Made by a program: the position numbers and the translations under genes
Shown here: positions 20,431 to 32,187 of the stretch, one piece after another
Layout: the number at the start of each line of letters is the position of its first letter
Position numbering within the stretch: the first letter of the stretch is position 1
The notes under the pieces: generated by a model
What the model saw: the letters and a program-made list of their open reading frames with translations, nothing else
What the model was told of the DNA's origin: nothing
The model's database searches: none
NCBI GenBank assembly: GCA_021401465.1
Contig: JADDMT010000004.1
Location: 186,001-250,000 of the forward strand
Direction of reading: 5' to 3'
Origin: Teratosphaeria epicoccoides
Taxonomy: Eukaryota; Ascomycota; Dothideomycetes; Mycosphaerellales; Teratosphaeriaceae
DNA: 64,000 nt

Positions 20431-22638
20431 ATGTCCGACGCCTTGGTGCAGTCGCTGGAGCGGGAAAGGCTGGCCATCTGGGCCTCCCACCCGACCGACG
20501 AGGCTCGCATGCAGGCGTGGGAACAGCGGAGAGCTCATCTGCTTTCCATACTGTTTGACGACGCCGCCGCCGCCGCCGCACCGCCCAGCATTCGCCACGA
20601 CTTTGCTCTGCCGCCACATCTATCTTCCGCGTCATCTGTAGGCTCTGCGTCGTGATCGACACCGATCTATCATGGCTAACCGCTCTAGCATGCACGCTCT
20701 CTGGATCCGAGCTTTCACCCACTCCGAACCGACCTGGCACCGACCGCCATGTCCCGCTCACGCTCGGCGAAACCCTCGCCACCCCAGCATCCGCATGCGA
20801 CGTCCGACCGACCGCCTCACCACACACCAACCCATTCCGTCACTGGCAAACGACTCCATCACGACGCCGTTGCCATGGATCGATCGGCGACTTACACGTA
20901 CGGCACCACGACGCCGTGGTCCTCGACAGATCCGTCCCCGTCGAACCCGCCGCTCCCCACCGACGTTCAGGTCTATGAACCGGGGGCGTTCATCTCGAAG
21001 CTCAGCAACAGCTCCGAGCCCAGCTCAAACAGCGAAGCAAAGAGACAGAGACTGAACGACGGCTACTTACACCCGCCTTCCCTCGAGCCCTCGCCCGCGT
21101 TCACCACTTACCCCCTGCCACCGGGCGCGTTCCCGTCCAGCGGCAGTATGTCCAGTCAGCTCTCCTCGCGAGCCTCGTTCGCGTCGAGCGAAGCAATGAG
21201 CCGCCAAAGTAGTGTGACGACGGCATCGACATCGATGACAGATGCGTTTGACATGATGCGCGTGGAGTCTTCCTTTTCGAACTGCTCTGATCTCCCCTTT
21301 CCCATAGAAGAGTTGGGTGAGCAGCCACCAGCAGACACCCTCGACGCCTCTTTCGTCTCGTGTGCGACAGAGAAGCCGAGTAGTAGCGCGGCTACTACTG
21401 CTGGCACCCTCGTCGCCGACGGTAGTCACCACGCGCAACAGATGCTGAGCAGCGTGGGCGGTGGCTTCGACACTTCTGCTGCTGTTGTTGGTCAAGATCC
21501 TATTTCTTTTCTCGAGTCATTTCCTTCTGTTGCTGCTGTCATTGGTTGTGGAGATGGGTATGCTCAGACGGCAGATATCCCCTGCGGTCATGTTGCACAC
21601 GCAATGGAGCGGACGGGATCAAGCGAAAGCGCCTCGAGCGCCAACGTCTCCGCTGACGCCAAGGCTTCCGAGCGTCGCCGCAAACACATCGCCAATGGAC
21701 GCCAGACTATCGCGCCCAAAAGCCTTCCCCACGGCCCCAAGTCCAAACCCGATCCGCCACCAACCCATTCGCAAACCTCCCCGAGACCAGCAACCGCTCA
21801 CGATCTCTCCCCCCGGCAAAAGGAACCCATCGCCAAACAACCCTACATCCGCCCTCACCACCCGAAACTCCACTGCACCCTCTGCACCGCCTACCCCGGC
21901 GGCTTCCGCGGCGAACACGAACTCCGACGCCATTACGACCGCGCGCACGCCACCACGCGTAAAGTCTGGATCTGCGTGGAGCCCTCCTCCCCCGCATCCT
22001 CCTCGGAGGGCTGGTGGCCCGCGAAACCGCTGGGGATCTGTAAGCAGTGCAAGCAGCAGAAACAGTATAACGTCTATTACAACGCGGCGGCGCATCTGAG
22101 ACGGGCGCATTTCTGTCCGAGGAAGAGGGGGAGGAAGGCGAAGGGGGAGGAGAGGGAGAGTCGAGCGGGCAAAGCCGGGGGAGACTGGCCGCCGATCGAG
22201 TGGTTGAAGGGTCATGGGTGGTTGAAGGAGATCGAGGTCGGGCCCGCGGAGTGGGTTGCTGCTGGCGGTGTGGGAGCCTGCGAGGGGGTGTTGGGGGAGG
22301 CTGGCCACGGAGAGGAGAAAGGGTTCATCGAGAATCCTGCGACGCTGAGCCTTTCTGCCGAGACGCTGGGTTTTCAGGGGTTCCATCCGCCGACGGTTGA
22401 GTTTCCGTACGGCTATCCTACGCCGGTCGATGCGCCGGGCTCGGCAGCGTGTTTTCCAAGCCAGGTGGGAAATGGGTTGGTGGCGCAGCCGCTGCAGATG
22501 ATGGATGCTTTGGCGGCGATGCAGGCGCCGGTCGTTGGTGGCGTCACGGCCATGTTGCCGGGGGCGACGAGCTACGACCATCAACGACACGCGACGCACC
22601 AATTTATGTATGCTCTAGATACTCCGTTCGTAGCTTGA
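20431..22638 (+). CDS. C2H2 zinc-finger protein (probable transcription factor)
   Basis: Proposed exons 20431..20637 and 20689..22638 give 718 residues. The downstream frame opens exactly after a textbook branch and acceptor (GCTAAC...CTCTAG, ending 20688), and an in-phase exon starting MSDALVQSLERERLA lies just upstream. The donor, GTAGGC, is unusual, although the ELMO gene here uses the same donor. If this exon is wrong, translation starts at 20749 or 20875. Two C2H2 fingers lie near residues 463-490 (HCTLCTAYPGGF...HYDRAH) and 519-545 (ICKQCKQQ...HLRRAHF), followed by a basic KRGRKAKG stretch. The rest is Ser/Pro-rich with no other domain. Nuclear DNA binding is likely; targets unknown. 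Confidence 0.8.
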
Positions 22639-22738
22639 GCGGACCGTCTGAGCGATAGATGGATGTGGTAGTATTCGGTGGCTTGCTGGGCTAGCTGCTG
22701 TTTTGGAGTCACATGGAGCCCCAATAATCCACCGCGAC

Positions 22739-22758
22739 GTGTGTGTGTGTGTGTGTGT
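22739..22758. repeat. (GT)10 microsatellite
   Basis: Ten perfect GT units about 100 bp after the stop of the C2H2 gene, probably in its 3' untranslated region. Confidence 0.95.
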
Positions 22759-22910
22759 CGGCTCTCCTGTCCGGATTTGAGCAAATGTGCCTTCTAGATA
22801 ACCTCCTGACACGAGTATGAAAGGAATCAAATCATTCCATCAGATCCTACACAGCACCAATCATCGCTCCGAGTGTGTGTGTTTGCGCGCCGTTCTCCTT
22901 TCTCCAGAGT

Positions 22911-23312
22911 CTAAATAAAATCGAACGGCTTTCTCCCATCGCGGCAGTCTCCGGCGCGGATCCAGGACCGGGCGCTTGCGATGTCAATGGCCTCCCGGTG
23001 CCGTTCGCGGGTGACCGGAGGGCGTACAGGCGGCGATTTGGGGTCGTTTTGGACGGCAGAGGCCTGCATGTCGTGACTTGATTTGGTGTTGCGGTCGGTG
23101 GTCGCATCAGCGTCCTGTCGCCGGCGCAGCTTGCGTGGTGGTGTCCCTGCGTGCAGGTGAGGCGTCTCGGTCACGATGTACACGGGAGCTAATGCCTGAG
23201 GCGTGGTCGCGGAAGGCGACAAGGAAGATCCGCGTCTCGTGGAGGGTGGTTTGGTCGCGTCCTGCCTCGGATTCGGCCGACAGCCGCGAGCAGCAATGGG
23301 CCGAGAATACAT
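22911..23312 (-). CDS. Doubtful 133-residue ORF, function unknown
   Basis: The ATG is at 23312 and the stop at 22911. The product is basic, Pro/Thr/Arg-rich and has no domain or signal. Upstream in the same frame the reading continues after a stop sitting in an ATCTAG that could be a splice acceptor, so an earlier exon is imaginable, but no ATG-bearing exon could be fixed. It may simply be downstream non-coding sequence of the ELMO gene. Confidence 0.22.
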   Translation of the reverse strand: MYSRPIAARGCRPNPRQDATKPPSTRRGSSLSPSATTPQALAPVYIVTETPHLHAGTPPRKLRRRQDADATTDRNTKSSHDMQASAVQNDPKSPPVRPPVTRERHREAIDIASARSWIRAGDCRDGRKPFDFI

Positions 23313-23530
23313 GGCTTCGAGGTCCTAGATGTACACAGTTTCATTCCTCGTCTCGACCAGACCCGGGATCTCGCGAACCATGCTCCAGCAAGCCCAACGG
23401 CGGCGATAGGTCTACAAGAATGTTGGTTGAACATGTGCAACGCAAGCGAAAAAGGCTGGCGGGAGGACCAAACACCACTTACAAAACTCACGGATATCAC
23501 ACCCAAAACAATCGCATTCAACCTCGCCCG

Positions 23531-25734
23531 CTACGTCTCCGGCATAGCATACCAATACTCCTCATCCAACCCCTCCCGCCCGGGCACCTCTCTCGCCTCC
23601 ACCTCCTGCCCCTTCTCGCCCGACTCCAAAGCCTCCCAATCCACATCCTCCCATCTCAGATTCAACATCCTAAGCCTGACGCCCCAATCCTCCATCATCT
23701 CAATCATCCTTGTCGTATCCTTCGTAATTGGCTGCTGGTTCAATAGCATCAGCAACCCATCCAGCCATTCCGACGCTTCATACGAAGTCTGCGGGAATAA
23801 CTCCAAAAGTACACTCTCTTCCGTGGAGCCCTTGAACGGGTGGCCAATGATGCTGATCTTCGTGTTGGTGGTCGATGTGGACGCTGGCGGGGCCGGGCGA
23901 AGAGAACACTGTGCCGTGCTGTCCTGTCTCAGAGTCTCGGTGCTCTCGTTGTTCCCATTAGTCAACGGCAGAGCAGTCGTCGAGGTATCGCTGTCGACCG
24001 ACGTCACCGTACTGAGATCGAGCTTTCCCGGCAAGTCCGTAAGGGGCGGGTCACTGTCGCCTTTGGTCCTGTAAGTCTGGTAGTGCAGCCAACGTCGGTT
24101 ATGGCTGAGCCGGACAAATCGCCAAGAAGCGCTGGCGCTCGACCTCGATCCTAATGCTTCAGTTGAGAACCATGATCCTTGGAGTAGACACCGTGCTCGC
24201 TGCTCCTTCATGAACTGCATGCTCTCGTGATGCAGCTGCTCTCTGACCTGCACCAAGTGCGGTCCCCAAGCATCCCTGTATACCTCATCGAGTCCAGCCA
24301 TCTGCCACTCGCGCGCCGTTTCCAGCGTCACACTACGGAGCTCTTCTTCGACCTTCGCAACGTCCGTCTTACGATCAGCGCCGCCGACAATGCGGTCTAC
24401 GACGATTCTGATCAGCTCTTCGATCTTGAAGAAATCCTCAACTTCTGCGCCTGCAACTTTCCACAACCTCAGGAACGCACTCAGCGCCGCAGTATGCAGC
24501 CGGCCCCATTGAAGCAGTAACGGCTTGTACAGCTGGTCCACATCTGCAAGCTTGTTCAGTAGGTTTGGATCGACGGCCCCATCGATGTCTGGCGTATCAT
24601 CAATCTCGAAATGCTCGTACAGTATCAGAGTCACGCTCAGGCTCGATCGAGCAAGCGGACACCGCTGCTCCCTGGGCTGCACAGACTGCTCCAGCAGCGT
24701 CTTCTGGTAGACGTCTTCGTGCCGCCGAGTGTAGTCGACCAGATCCATGATGCCAAGATAGCCAGTCTCATCAAATTCCCATGCTGGGCTCTCGGTCTCA
24801 AAACCTAGCCGTCGCCACTTCTCTGGATGATGTCGCCTGCCAGACTTCCGCGGCGATTCTGGCATTTCGCCATTCGCCTCCGGGCGATACGGCTCGGGCT
24901 TACTCAGTAGATGGATTGTCTTAAGAGCTCGTTTGTGCTCCGCCAGCTCGACGTTGACCTTGACCTCCTTCCACTTTCGCAGCAAGACTTTCGTCAAGTT
25001 CTGAAACTCCAGAATCGATGCTGCCAGTGCACTTCCCGGGTCGCTCGCCGCACTGCCTCGCATCAGCATGCCAACTCCGCCAATGACTCCGAGGTCCTGC
25101 AGCCGCTTGATGAAGCGCGGCCACTCATGCTCGCCACCTTTAACCACCGCGTCCCTCATGAGTGAGTTGACGAGCTGCAGCGCATTGGCGCACAGCTGGT
25201 GATCCGACGCACTCAATCGCTGCACCAAAGACTCCAAAAATTCAGGGTATTCCTCGAGAGCCGGCTTGATAGCCTTGAAGCCAAACATACTATCGCTCGC
25301 CCTGCCCGACCGATTCGACAGCCGCGATACCACCAGTACCAGCAGCGTGAGCGCATTGCGCACAATGTTAATGAGCGGTTGCGTCGCTGCCAATGCCACT
25401 ACCTGCATCCTCAAAATCAGCGCCTACTTCCCAAAGGACCACAGCTCCTTCGATGTATGCCTACCTTATCAATCACCTGTCGATCTATCGCATCCCAGCC
25501 AATGTCCAGCTCCAGCAGCGCATTCAGACTGCCCAGCGCATATGCTTGTGTGTTCCCCGCCGTATCCAAAACCGTCTGTCGCAAGGGGAACAGTCCATCT
25601 CCCTGGATAAACGCGTCTGCGAACGACGGATCGCTCAAGAGCGCTTGTAACTTGAAAACCGCATACTTCTTAACCGTATCGTTCTCTGACACCAGACCCT
25701 CGATCAACGTCGCGACATTCGGCGGGTCCTCCAT
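23531..25734 (-). CDS. ELMO/CED-12 family protein (Lmo1-like)
   Basis: Exons 25734..25465 and 25402..23531 give 713 residues. The 62-bp intron (GTAGGC...TGCAG) joins VIDK to VVALAATQPL; the ATG at 25734 precedes EDPPNVATLIEGLVSEND. Residues 1 to about 240 are helical armadillo-like repeats. About 240-400 is the ELMO domain, with GYLGIMDLVDYTRRHEDVYQ and CPLARSSLSVTLILYEHFEI. About 470-650 looks like the PH domain of this family (WRFVRLSHNRRWLHY, SIIGHPFKG). ELMO proteins pair with DOCK180-type exchange factors; in yeast Lmo1 works with Dck1 to activate Rho5. Here it would act with a Dck1 homologue on a Rac/Rho5 GTPase in polarity or stress signalling. Confidence 0.87.
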
Positions 25735-26631
25735 CTTGCCGTACTCTCCCTTCTCACTGCCAGCTTCTTTTGCTTGCCAAGCCGCCAACAGCAATCGCGG
25801 CTCGATGTTCGTGTTTTCGTCCTCAAGCCTGAAAGCGACCCTTCCCGCTCAAGACCTGAGAGACTTTACACATAACAATGAACAGTAAGATCGAGAACAA
25901 GAAGCGGATATGTCGCACCATCGCCGTCGAGCCGATTGACGAGGGGCAAGGTCGGGCTCAACGGTCAGAGGCGCACGAGCAGCATTGGCACTGTCAGCTT
26001 CATGTGATCGATAGTCCGTCTCTGCGAAAGTGCTAGGTATGGCACGCCTGAGAACCTAGAGTAGCTCCCCCACGTCCTACCCTCCAACGAACATCCATCA
26101 ACCTTGCTGTGCCGCGCCAATTGAACTCTGAAGTCTGAGACTACCCAGCGCCGTGGCCAGACGCGTTCTTCAGTGGTTTCGGACGTTTGATTTCCGATGA
26201 AAAGCAGGATGAACCACCGCAATAGGATCAAGCTGACACGCAGCTGCCACGTCTGCTATACACATCCTCTTCCTTAACGGCGCCCGCTAATTTCGCACCA
26301 GGAAGTACACCGCCGACCAAACCCATCTATGTATCACTAAATCTCCAACGCCTTGCTCAAAAGTAATATCTTCTCCAGACTTTGCACAGGCAGCACTGGC
26401 TGCCCAAGTCTACGTGTAACATGAAAGTACTGAAGCCACCCGGACCACACCGATTCATTGAAAAAGTCCGCGCGCCCAGCAACCAGCCGACCCAATGCTA
26501 TCGCCAGAGCCTTTCATTAAGGCACCAAAAAATTATGTGCAGTGCTACCATGCCTTCGTTACCGACAGCGAAGGGTGCTGTCCGCACCCCTCTATTAGTG
26601 GTGAAGTAATGGCAACGCTTCATGTACACCC
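25735..26631. other. Intergenic region, nothing recognised
   Basis: About 900 bp upstream of the ELMO gene and downstream of the Reg1-like gene, both on the minus strand. No convincing ORF, RNA gene or repeat was seen. Confidence 0.5.
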
Positions 26632-28431
26632 CTACTTCCTCCAGCCCACGTTCCATATCACATGAGCGATGTCTCGAGCCGTGTTGATCGTCTCGCTGAC
26701 GCGGCCGAATAGGCCAACCGCCATCATGTCGTCTTCATCCTCATCATAGGGCATGAGCATGCCGCTGTTGGTTCGTCTCATCCCATCAGCGCTCCACTCA
26801 TCCTCAGATGGCTGGGTGATTCGCGACGGGGCCGGTGTGGCATCTCGTGAACGTGACGAGGTGAGGTCCTTTCTCGTCCACCGTGGTGCTTCTTCTTCGA
26901 TGGGGCTGGCAGCACCAAGTGAAGACTTTGGATTGCTTGATCCAAATGACCAACTCGACGTTTCTGCACAGTCGTTGTCGTCCTCGCGCAACAAGAAATT
27001 CCTTGACGGATGGCTTGGGCGGAGAGTTTCTGAAGATGGTGATGGCGACAGCGTCCGTGGACTCCAGTTCTTGCCGAAGGTGTGATGTTGTTGCGCATGA
27101 GCGCTCACATTCGGGCTGTCAATACGATATTTCAATGTCGTTGACGGCAGTGTCTCAATCGTTTTTCGGCCGTTGTGAGAGTTGCTTCGACTTCCCTTGG
27201 CATCGGCGTTGCCGGTCATGCTCTTCCTTGGCTTCTTCCTTCGCTTCATTGTGAGGAAGCCATCGTCGCTGCCATTGTCCTCCGATTGCTCAGCATCATC
27301 ATCGCTCTCACTCCCGCTAAGTTCATCAAAGTCATCACCCTTCACTTCAACGGCTATACACTGCTCGACCTTATCGTCAAAGCGGATGTGGCGCTTCGCA
27401 GCGCATTCATAGGGAACGTCGGTATCGCTTTCACTATGGCTCGAGAAGTAGTCCACCTGATCCCTGCTTGGAATCTCGGATGTTAGAGCTGAGGCGATGA
27501 AATCGGAGTTCGCTCGATGGAACACAGCTTCTCTCTGCCTGGGCTTGCCTTGCTGCGCCTGGACAGCGGCCGTGGCTTGCTTCAGCAGAGATGACGCCGA
27601 GAGTGACTTCTGCAGCATCACTTCGGACATCGACCGCTTTTTCAGAATGGGCTTCTTCGTGAGAAAGGAATTGTTCTTTGCAAGATGCGAGCTTGGCGCA
27701 TATTGATTCGCGGTAATGGGATGCGACTCGGCCGGTTTGAGCGGACCGTATAGCCAGGTGACATCGGATTCCTTCAGCCAGTTCAACGTTTCGGGCGAGA
27801 CTGTTCGCAGATGATACTTGGACTTTGCCCAGGTCCGCCATGAAGCGTTCTCCAGTCGCGAGCGTTGGCCATAGACTTTTCGCTGTGACACAATATGTCG
27901 CCAACTTGACCAGATGTCCTCTTCTCTCCATTCATGGCTGAGGTAGTCTACGTGTTGCTTTGGCTCGGACTTGATTGCAGTGTCGTCAGCTACTGTCGGC
28001 GTGAGCACGGGAGAGTCCGATCTGGTGGTATCTGTGGCTGTTGACTCGCCTGGTTCGTCGCTTGACTGCGAATCCTCGAACGTCTCGTTTGTCGTGTAGA
28101 ACTGCACGCCGCCGTAGTCCGGAAACTGCATGTCGTCGTCGGTATATTTGTCCTCCATAGACGAGGCGCTGCTTGCAGGTGTGGATGCAAGGTCTTCTGA
28201 GGATGATGCGGGAGACGATAGCGCTGTTGATGGTAACGAGTTCGATGCGTCCTCATTGTGCTCGACTGCAGGCGGTGGCAGGAAGGGACTCGTACTTCTC
28301 GGACTGGAACACAGTGCGGCCCCTCGAAAAAGCGAAGTCGAGGAAGGATGTGACCGCCGCAGGCCTGCAGTCTGTTCGTATATGCTGTCTTCCGGAGTTG
28401 GCGGCGTGGGTGGGTGTAGTACCTCTGCCAT
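26632..28431 (-). CDS. Reg1-like protein phosphatase 1 regulatory subunit (AreA GATA-like domain)
   Basis: 599 residues from the ATG at 28431 (MAEVLHPPTPPTPEDS). The frame is open for 133 codons upstream, but no ATG occurs there. Residues about 165-205 form the GATA-like domain of PF08550 (WREEDIWSSWRHIV, then ASWRTWAKSK). Near 347 is the RHIRFDDKVEQCIAVE segment, a PP1-docking RVxF-type motif with the conserved VEQCIAVE tail of yeast Reg1. It is followed by Asp/Ser-rich acidic clusters. The last 20 residues are a conserved hydrophobic end (INTARDIAHVIWNVGWRK). Yeast Reg1 directs phosphatase Glc7 to Snf1 in glucose repression; here the protein would tie PP1 to carbon-source signalling. Family assignment is strong, the pathway role is by analogy. 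Confidence 0.88.
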   Translation of the reverse strand: MAEVLHPPTPPTPEDSIYEQTAGLRRSHPSSTSLFRGAALCSSPRSTSPFLPPPAVEHNEDASNSLPSTALSSPASSSEDLASTPASSASSMEDKYTDDDMQFPDYGGVQFYTTNETFEDSQSSDEPGESTATDTTRSDSPVLTPTVADDTAIKSEPKQHVDYLSHEWREEDIWSSWRHIVSQRKVYGQRSRLENASWRTWAKSKYHLRTVSPETLNWLKESDVTWLYGPLKPAESHPITANQYAPSSHLAKNNSFLTKKPILKKRSMSEVMLQKSLSASSLLKQATAAVQAQQGKPRQREAVFHRANSDFIASALTSEIPSRDQVDYFSSHSESDTDVPYECAAKRHIRFDDKVEQCIAVEVKGDDFDELSGSESDDDAEQSEDNGSDDGFLTMKRRKKPRKSMTGNADAKGSRSNSHNGRKTIETLPSTTLKYRIDSPNVSAHAQQHHTFGKNWSPRTLSPSPSSETLRPSHPSRNFLLREDDNDCAETSSWSFGSSNPKSSLGAASPIEEEAPRWTRKDLTSSRSRDATPAPSRITQPSEDEWSADGMRRTNSGMLMPYDEDEDDMMAVGLFGRVSETINTARDIAHVIWNVGWRK

Positions 28432-31252
28432 GGTGAATTCAACGGTAGGGCGACGAGTGTTCACCACTCCGTCGATCACAGCTGCTCTCCAACGTGATGT
28501 CGCTTGAATCAGTCCGTGTGTAGGCGCCTTCACTTTCCACGACGCCACTGCAAGCTCCTGCTTAGCTACACTCTCGCGGGCACAATTTCTGCAGGTTTTC
28601 CAGGCGTGTGGTCCTCCAACATTCCAACTCTTCTCACGCGCACTGTTGTCGGGGTGCCGCGACCAAACAGTGTCCCGCAATTGGGTAGAAGCTATCGCGT
28701 CGTCATTGTTCTCCTGATCGCTCGAGCTTTCGGGAGAAGAGTCGGAGGGTCGAGAAAGAGGATGGTAGAAATAAGCAGTCTGGGTGGGACACACCGCTGA
28801 CACAGGGAAGAAAGGTAGACGGACTGGCAAGGATGATTGCGGATCTAGAGTTTGTGGCGAGAAAAGTTACTAGGTTGACGAATAATGCTGCTGCTCGGGA
28901 AGACGGGACAATGGCAGCACCAAAGCGCCCAGGTACGGGGACAGAGCTCCTCGTTGCAGCAAAAAGAGGTCCGAGACTGCTCGTCCATGTTTTGCAGGCG
29001 ATTACAGGTACCATGTTTTCGGCAAAGTTCATTTTGCTTCTACGGCGGCAGTGGGGTTTGATCATCCGTTCTTCCCCAGACCTGGAGAAGCAGCGACCAC
29101 TTCTGGCACATGGCATTTGTGTCAATCACTGTAAGGTTGTAGGAGGTACCTCCCTTCCTTGCCCCAAGGCATTTCAAGCTGTCGTCAGTCGAGCTAACCA
29201 CCAAACGCTCGATCACCCCTCCAGCTACCAGACTCCACGACGACTCGGCCGCAGTCCTGCCATCCGTGGAGGTGTCTCAGTGCTTTCAGGTGTGCATGCA
29301 GACGAGGAACCTAAGCATGCATCATCGCCAAATCCTTCGATGCTTGGCAGACAGACTTGTGAGGCAATCGAGCCTCATCGACACTTTACTCCCATTGGCA
29401 TCAGCCAACCCGATCCTTGATCATCACGCAACCGCACGCAATACTTTCAATACGCCTCACCAGTCTGTCTACTTCATCTTGCGTACCTCCGCAAACTCTC
29501 TAAGGCGTAGGGAGAGACCGGGCAGTGTATTTGAGGTACATAGGCTGCAGGCGCCACATGGAGGCGTCTCTAAAGCTCACTGGTACTGCGCTGACTTTTG
29601 CAGCAGTCGGACCGGCTTCGTCAATAATGATAGCGAGTCAAGTTTATACTAAGCAGGTTTGGCAGTTCTTGAGTTCGCGGCAGCTATCCTCATCCGCCCT
29701 ATTGGCCGACGTTGGCGGACTGGAGCACTTGATGTGCTCGTCCACAGTTCCTCCGCTATCTCTAGCAGGATGCCACTCGAAAATTCTCAAGCCGCTGCAA
29801 AACCATGTGGATTGCGGCAGGCCGGCAATGGTAGACGCTCCACAGTGATGTGGCGAGAACCCTGCGCAACTGCATTCGGTCCGCCAACTCGCGACGACGC
29901 GCCTCTCGAGTCTCATCGCCGGCTGCAGCGGCCAAGCACGAAAGTCAAGATGCGTACCCCCGTGGCTCAACGCATTCGTAGTTCGCGCGCACGTATAGGT
30001 GGATGTATGTTTTATGCGATCCGACGAGAAAGCAATTGGATTCTGGCTGGACTTGTCAACCATGTTTACAGCAGCTTTGACAAGCCGCCCCCCCACCAAC
30101 AACGGATGGCAGCTGCATCATGCAGGTGGGAAAGCTCCTTCTCCACCTGTTCTCAGCCCGGCCTGCCGCGGATGCCCGCAAAAACTCCACAAGCTCTCCA
30201 ATGGCATCGGACTTCACATATTTCACCGTCGTTCGCAAACGACGCTCCATCATAAAGACTGGCATGAGTCAATCATGCTCCACCAATTCCGTCAACATTA
30301 GGTACCTCGAAAGGCGCATTCCGCAACTCCAGCCGATCTGGTAGCGGCGTGGGCAGCATGGGTGGTCGCTGAAATGAGACTATGCGAGCACAGCCAGAAC
30401 TCCACAGGCCCAGGACTACTCCTGAACAGCGCAATTTGTGCATTGCCACTTTCTAACAGTTTGAGAGCCGGCAGCTATGCCCACATGGTTCTGGGCTTCT
30501 GGCTCAGGAGCTCGGAACAGGACCGACTGGTCCGTCGCCATTACTATGGCCTCGATGAGGGCTTGTCAAGACTTCGACATAACTCAGTTCGTGCGCAATC
30601 GTGCAACTATGCTGTTGTACAACCGTACGACAGTCAACTTACGTCTTCATGGGCTCTCCAAACATGAGCAAGCGTTGCTCTTTACGTTGATAATGGCACA
30701 CCGCGCAGCCTTTTACCAACCACCGTTCAGCTCAATCTCGCAGTTCCTCATCGAAAGCAACATTACAGATGGAAACGTCCCCTAGCGACAAGTCCAATGC
30801 TCTTCTGTCGAACGACTCACTCAAAGCTGGCATCACCGTCTCGCCAGTAATTCTTGCAAGTGCGGGCTTGCACAGGGTCCTGGACTTGGCAAGTGTCCGC
30901 TGCCGCCATCACAATGCCATATTTCCATACGTAGACGACAACGTACTCGTCGCCATGCGTTCTCAAAGACCAAGATGCTTTTGGATCAAGCATCTATCAA
31001 ATGGGAGTCGACCGACCAAGACTAACAAGCAGAGGTAGGAAGAGACAGCCATCGTGAGGTACCGTCACACCACACACACATCTCACTCACGGCGGCAATG
31101 CGTACCTTGGCCGCTCCTGCCCATTTTACTGTTTCTAATGAAAGCAGGCCTAGAGCTTGCATGCAGCTCGCCTAGGTGTCTAGCCCCTGTCGGTCATGCG
31201 CTGGCGCTGCACAACATCGCACAGCCGAGATGCAGCACGAATATTGACACTA

Positions 31253-31564
31253 GAGACCTTCAGCAACCTGCATAGGGAGGCCTTTGCAGGTGCTTTGCAG
31301 GTGCTCAAAGCGGTTAGCGGTATGAGCATGATATCCTAATATAGACTGCGTGTGATCTCGTGTCAATATCGGATCAGGGCTAGCGCGTACCGGTTCGACA
31401 CCATTCACTTCCTCAGCGACGCCTAACTCTTTTCGATACGCGCTTGACCTATTAAGGCACCTGCAAGGCTTTGCAGGTGCTTTGGCCACAATGCCATGGC
31501 GCTAGCCGTTTTAGGCCTGCAAAGCACCTGCAAAGGCCTCCCTATGCAGGTTGCTGAAGGTCTC
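31253..31564. mobile_element. MITE-like element, 312 bp, TA-flanked, 49-bp perfect terminal inverted repeats
   Basis: The ends are perfect inverted copies over 49 bp (31253..31301 and 31516..31564), starting GAGACCTTCAGCAACCTGCA, with imperfect pairing continuing about 20 bp inward (CGGTTAGCG versus CGGCTAGCG). Both ends abut TA (31251..31252 and 31565..31566), the target duplication expected of Tc1/mariner-type insertion. The 214-bp interior has no coding capacity, so movement would need a transposase in trans. A near-perfect palindrome (31457..31480) repeats the subterminal GCACCTGCAA motif. Identical TIRs suggest recent activity or conversion. A foldback element of another class is the alternative. 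Confidence 0.85.
31457..31480. repeat. Internal palindrome of the MITE-like element
   Basis: GCACCTGCAAGG followed by CTTTGCAGGTGC reads almost the same on both strands and repeats the sub-terminal motif of the inverted repeats. It could form a hairpin or be a transposase-binding site. Confidence 0.7.
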
Positions 31565-32187
31565 TACTTGACGCTGAGACAAGGAAGCGCCGAGGCCCAT
31601 GCGAGAAGAGCCCTCCACGGGAGCGTTTCTTTACAGTAGTCAGGCCCGGGCTCTGTAGACACAGGGGGTGGTTCGACATAAGGTGCTTGTCAGTCTTGAG
31701 ACATATGGATATTTATGTTGCTTGCCCGGGCGCCTAGATTCGCCGGGCAAAGCTGCGGCGCCTTCTGTAGTATGGTCAGGGTGATGCTCTTGTTGGGCTA
31801 GTGCTTCGAGGCCGCTCAAAACAGTGTGGAAGAGGTGAGGTAGGCATTGGTACACGGCAGAAAGCTCTCGCTCGGTAGGAGGTAGGCTACTAGTTGGATC
31901 GCATAGTGCTATGCTTCGCTGGCCTGTGGTGTCTGTTGCAAGGCACAAGCTACCGAATGGTAGCATCCATCGGCGAACGCAAAGCTTTTGCTTACAAAGA
32001 TGCTGCCGTCCTGCAACTCGCGCGCATCAATGCTTTGCGGCTGCTTGGCTTCACGATGCGGTTTATGTTGCTCTTGAAGGCATGATGCTGTCCGTTCTCT
32101 GTAGTCTGCAATGTCCGTCAATCAATCTACCAGTCCAGAGATTGATCTCAAGATTTGACACTTGACCGCCGAGTCAACATCATCATC

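Larger units (their letters stand above)
22639..23530. other. Convergent intergenic region with GT microsatellite and a doubtful ORF
   Basis: It lies between the 3' ends of the C2H2 and ELMO genes. It contains a perfect (GT)10 run at 22739..22758 and a 133-codon minus-strand ORF at 23312..22911, annotated separately. Confidence 0.45.

Noticed and set aside
21619..22602. 327-codon open frame antisense to the C2H2 gene
   Set aside because: It is Arg-rich and Gly-rich as expected from the complement of GC-rich coding sequence and has no motif; the plus strand has two clear zinc fingers.
28432..28830. Extension of the Reg1-like protein by 133 residues upstream
   Set aside because: No ATG occurs in the extension and its sequence lacks family resemblance; MAEVLHPPTPP is a natural start.
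28833..29420. 195-codon ATG ORF in the gene-poor region
   Set aside because: It has no recognisable motif, overlaps an equally open antisense frame and starts close to the probable 5' leader of the Reg1-like gene. Not enough to call a gene.
31380..31420. tRNA-like B box (CGGTTCGACACC)
   Set aside because: It lies inside the MITE-like element and I could not build an acceptor stem, anticodon arm or A box around it.
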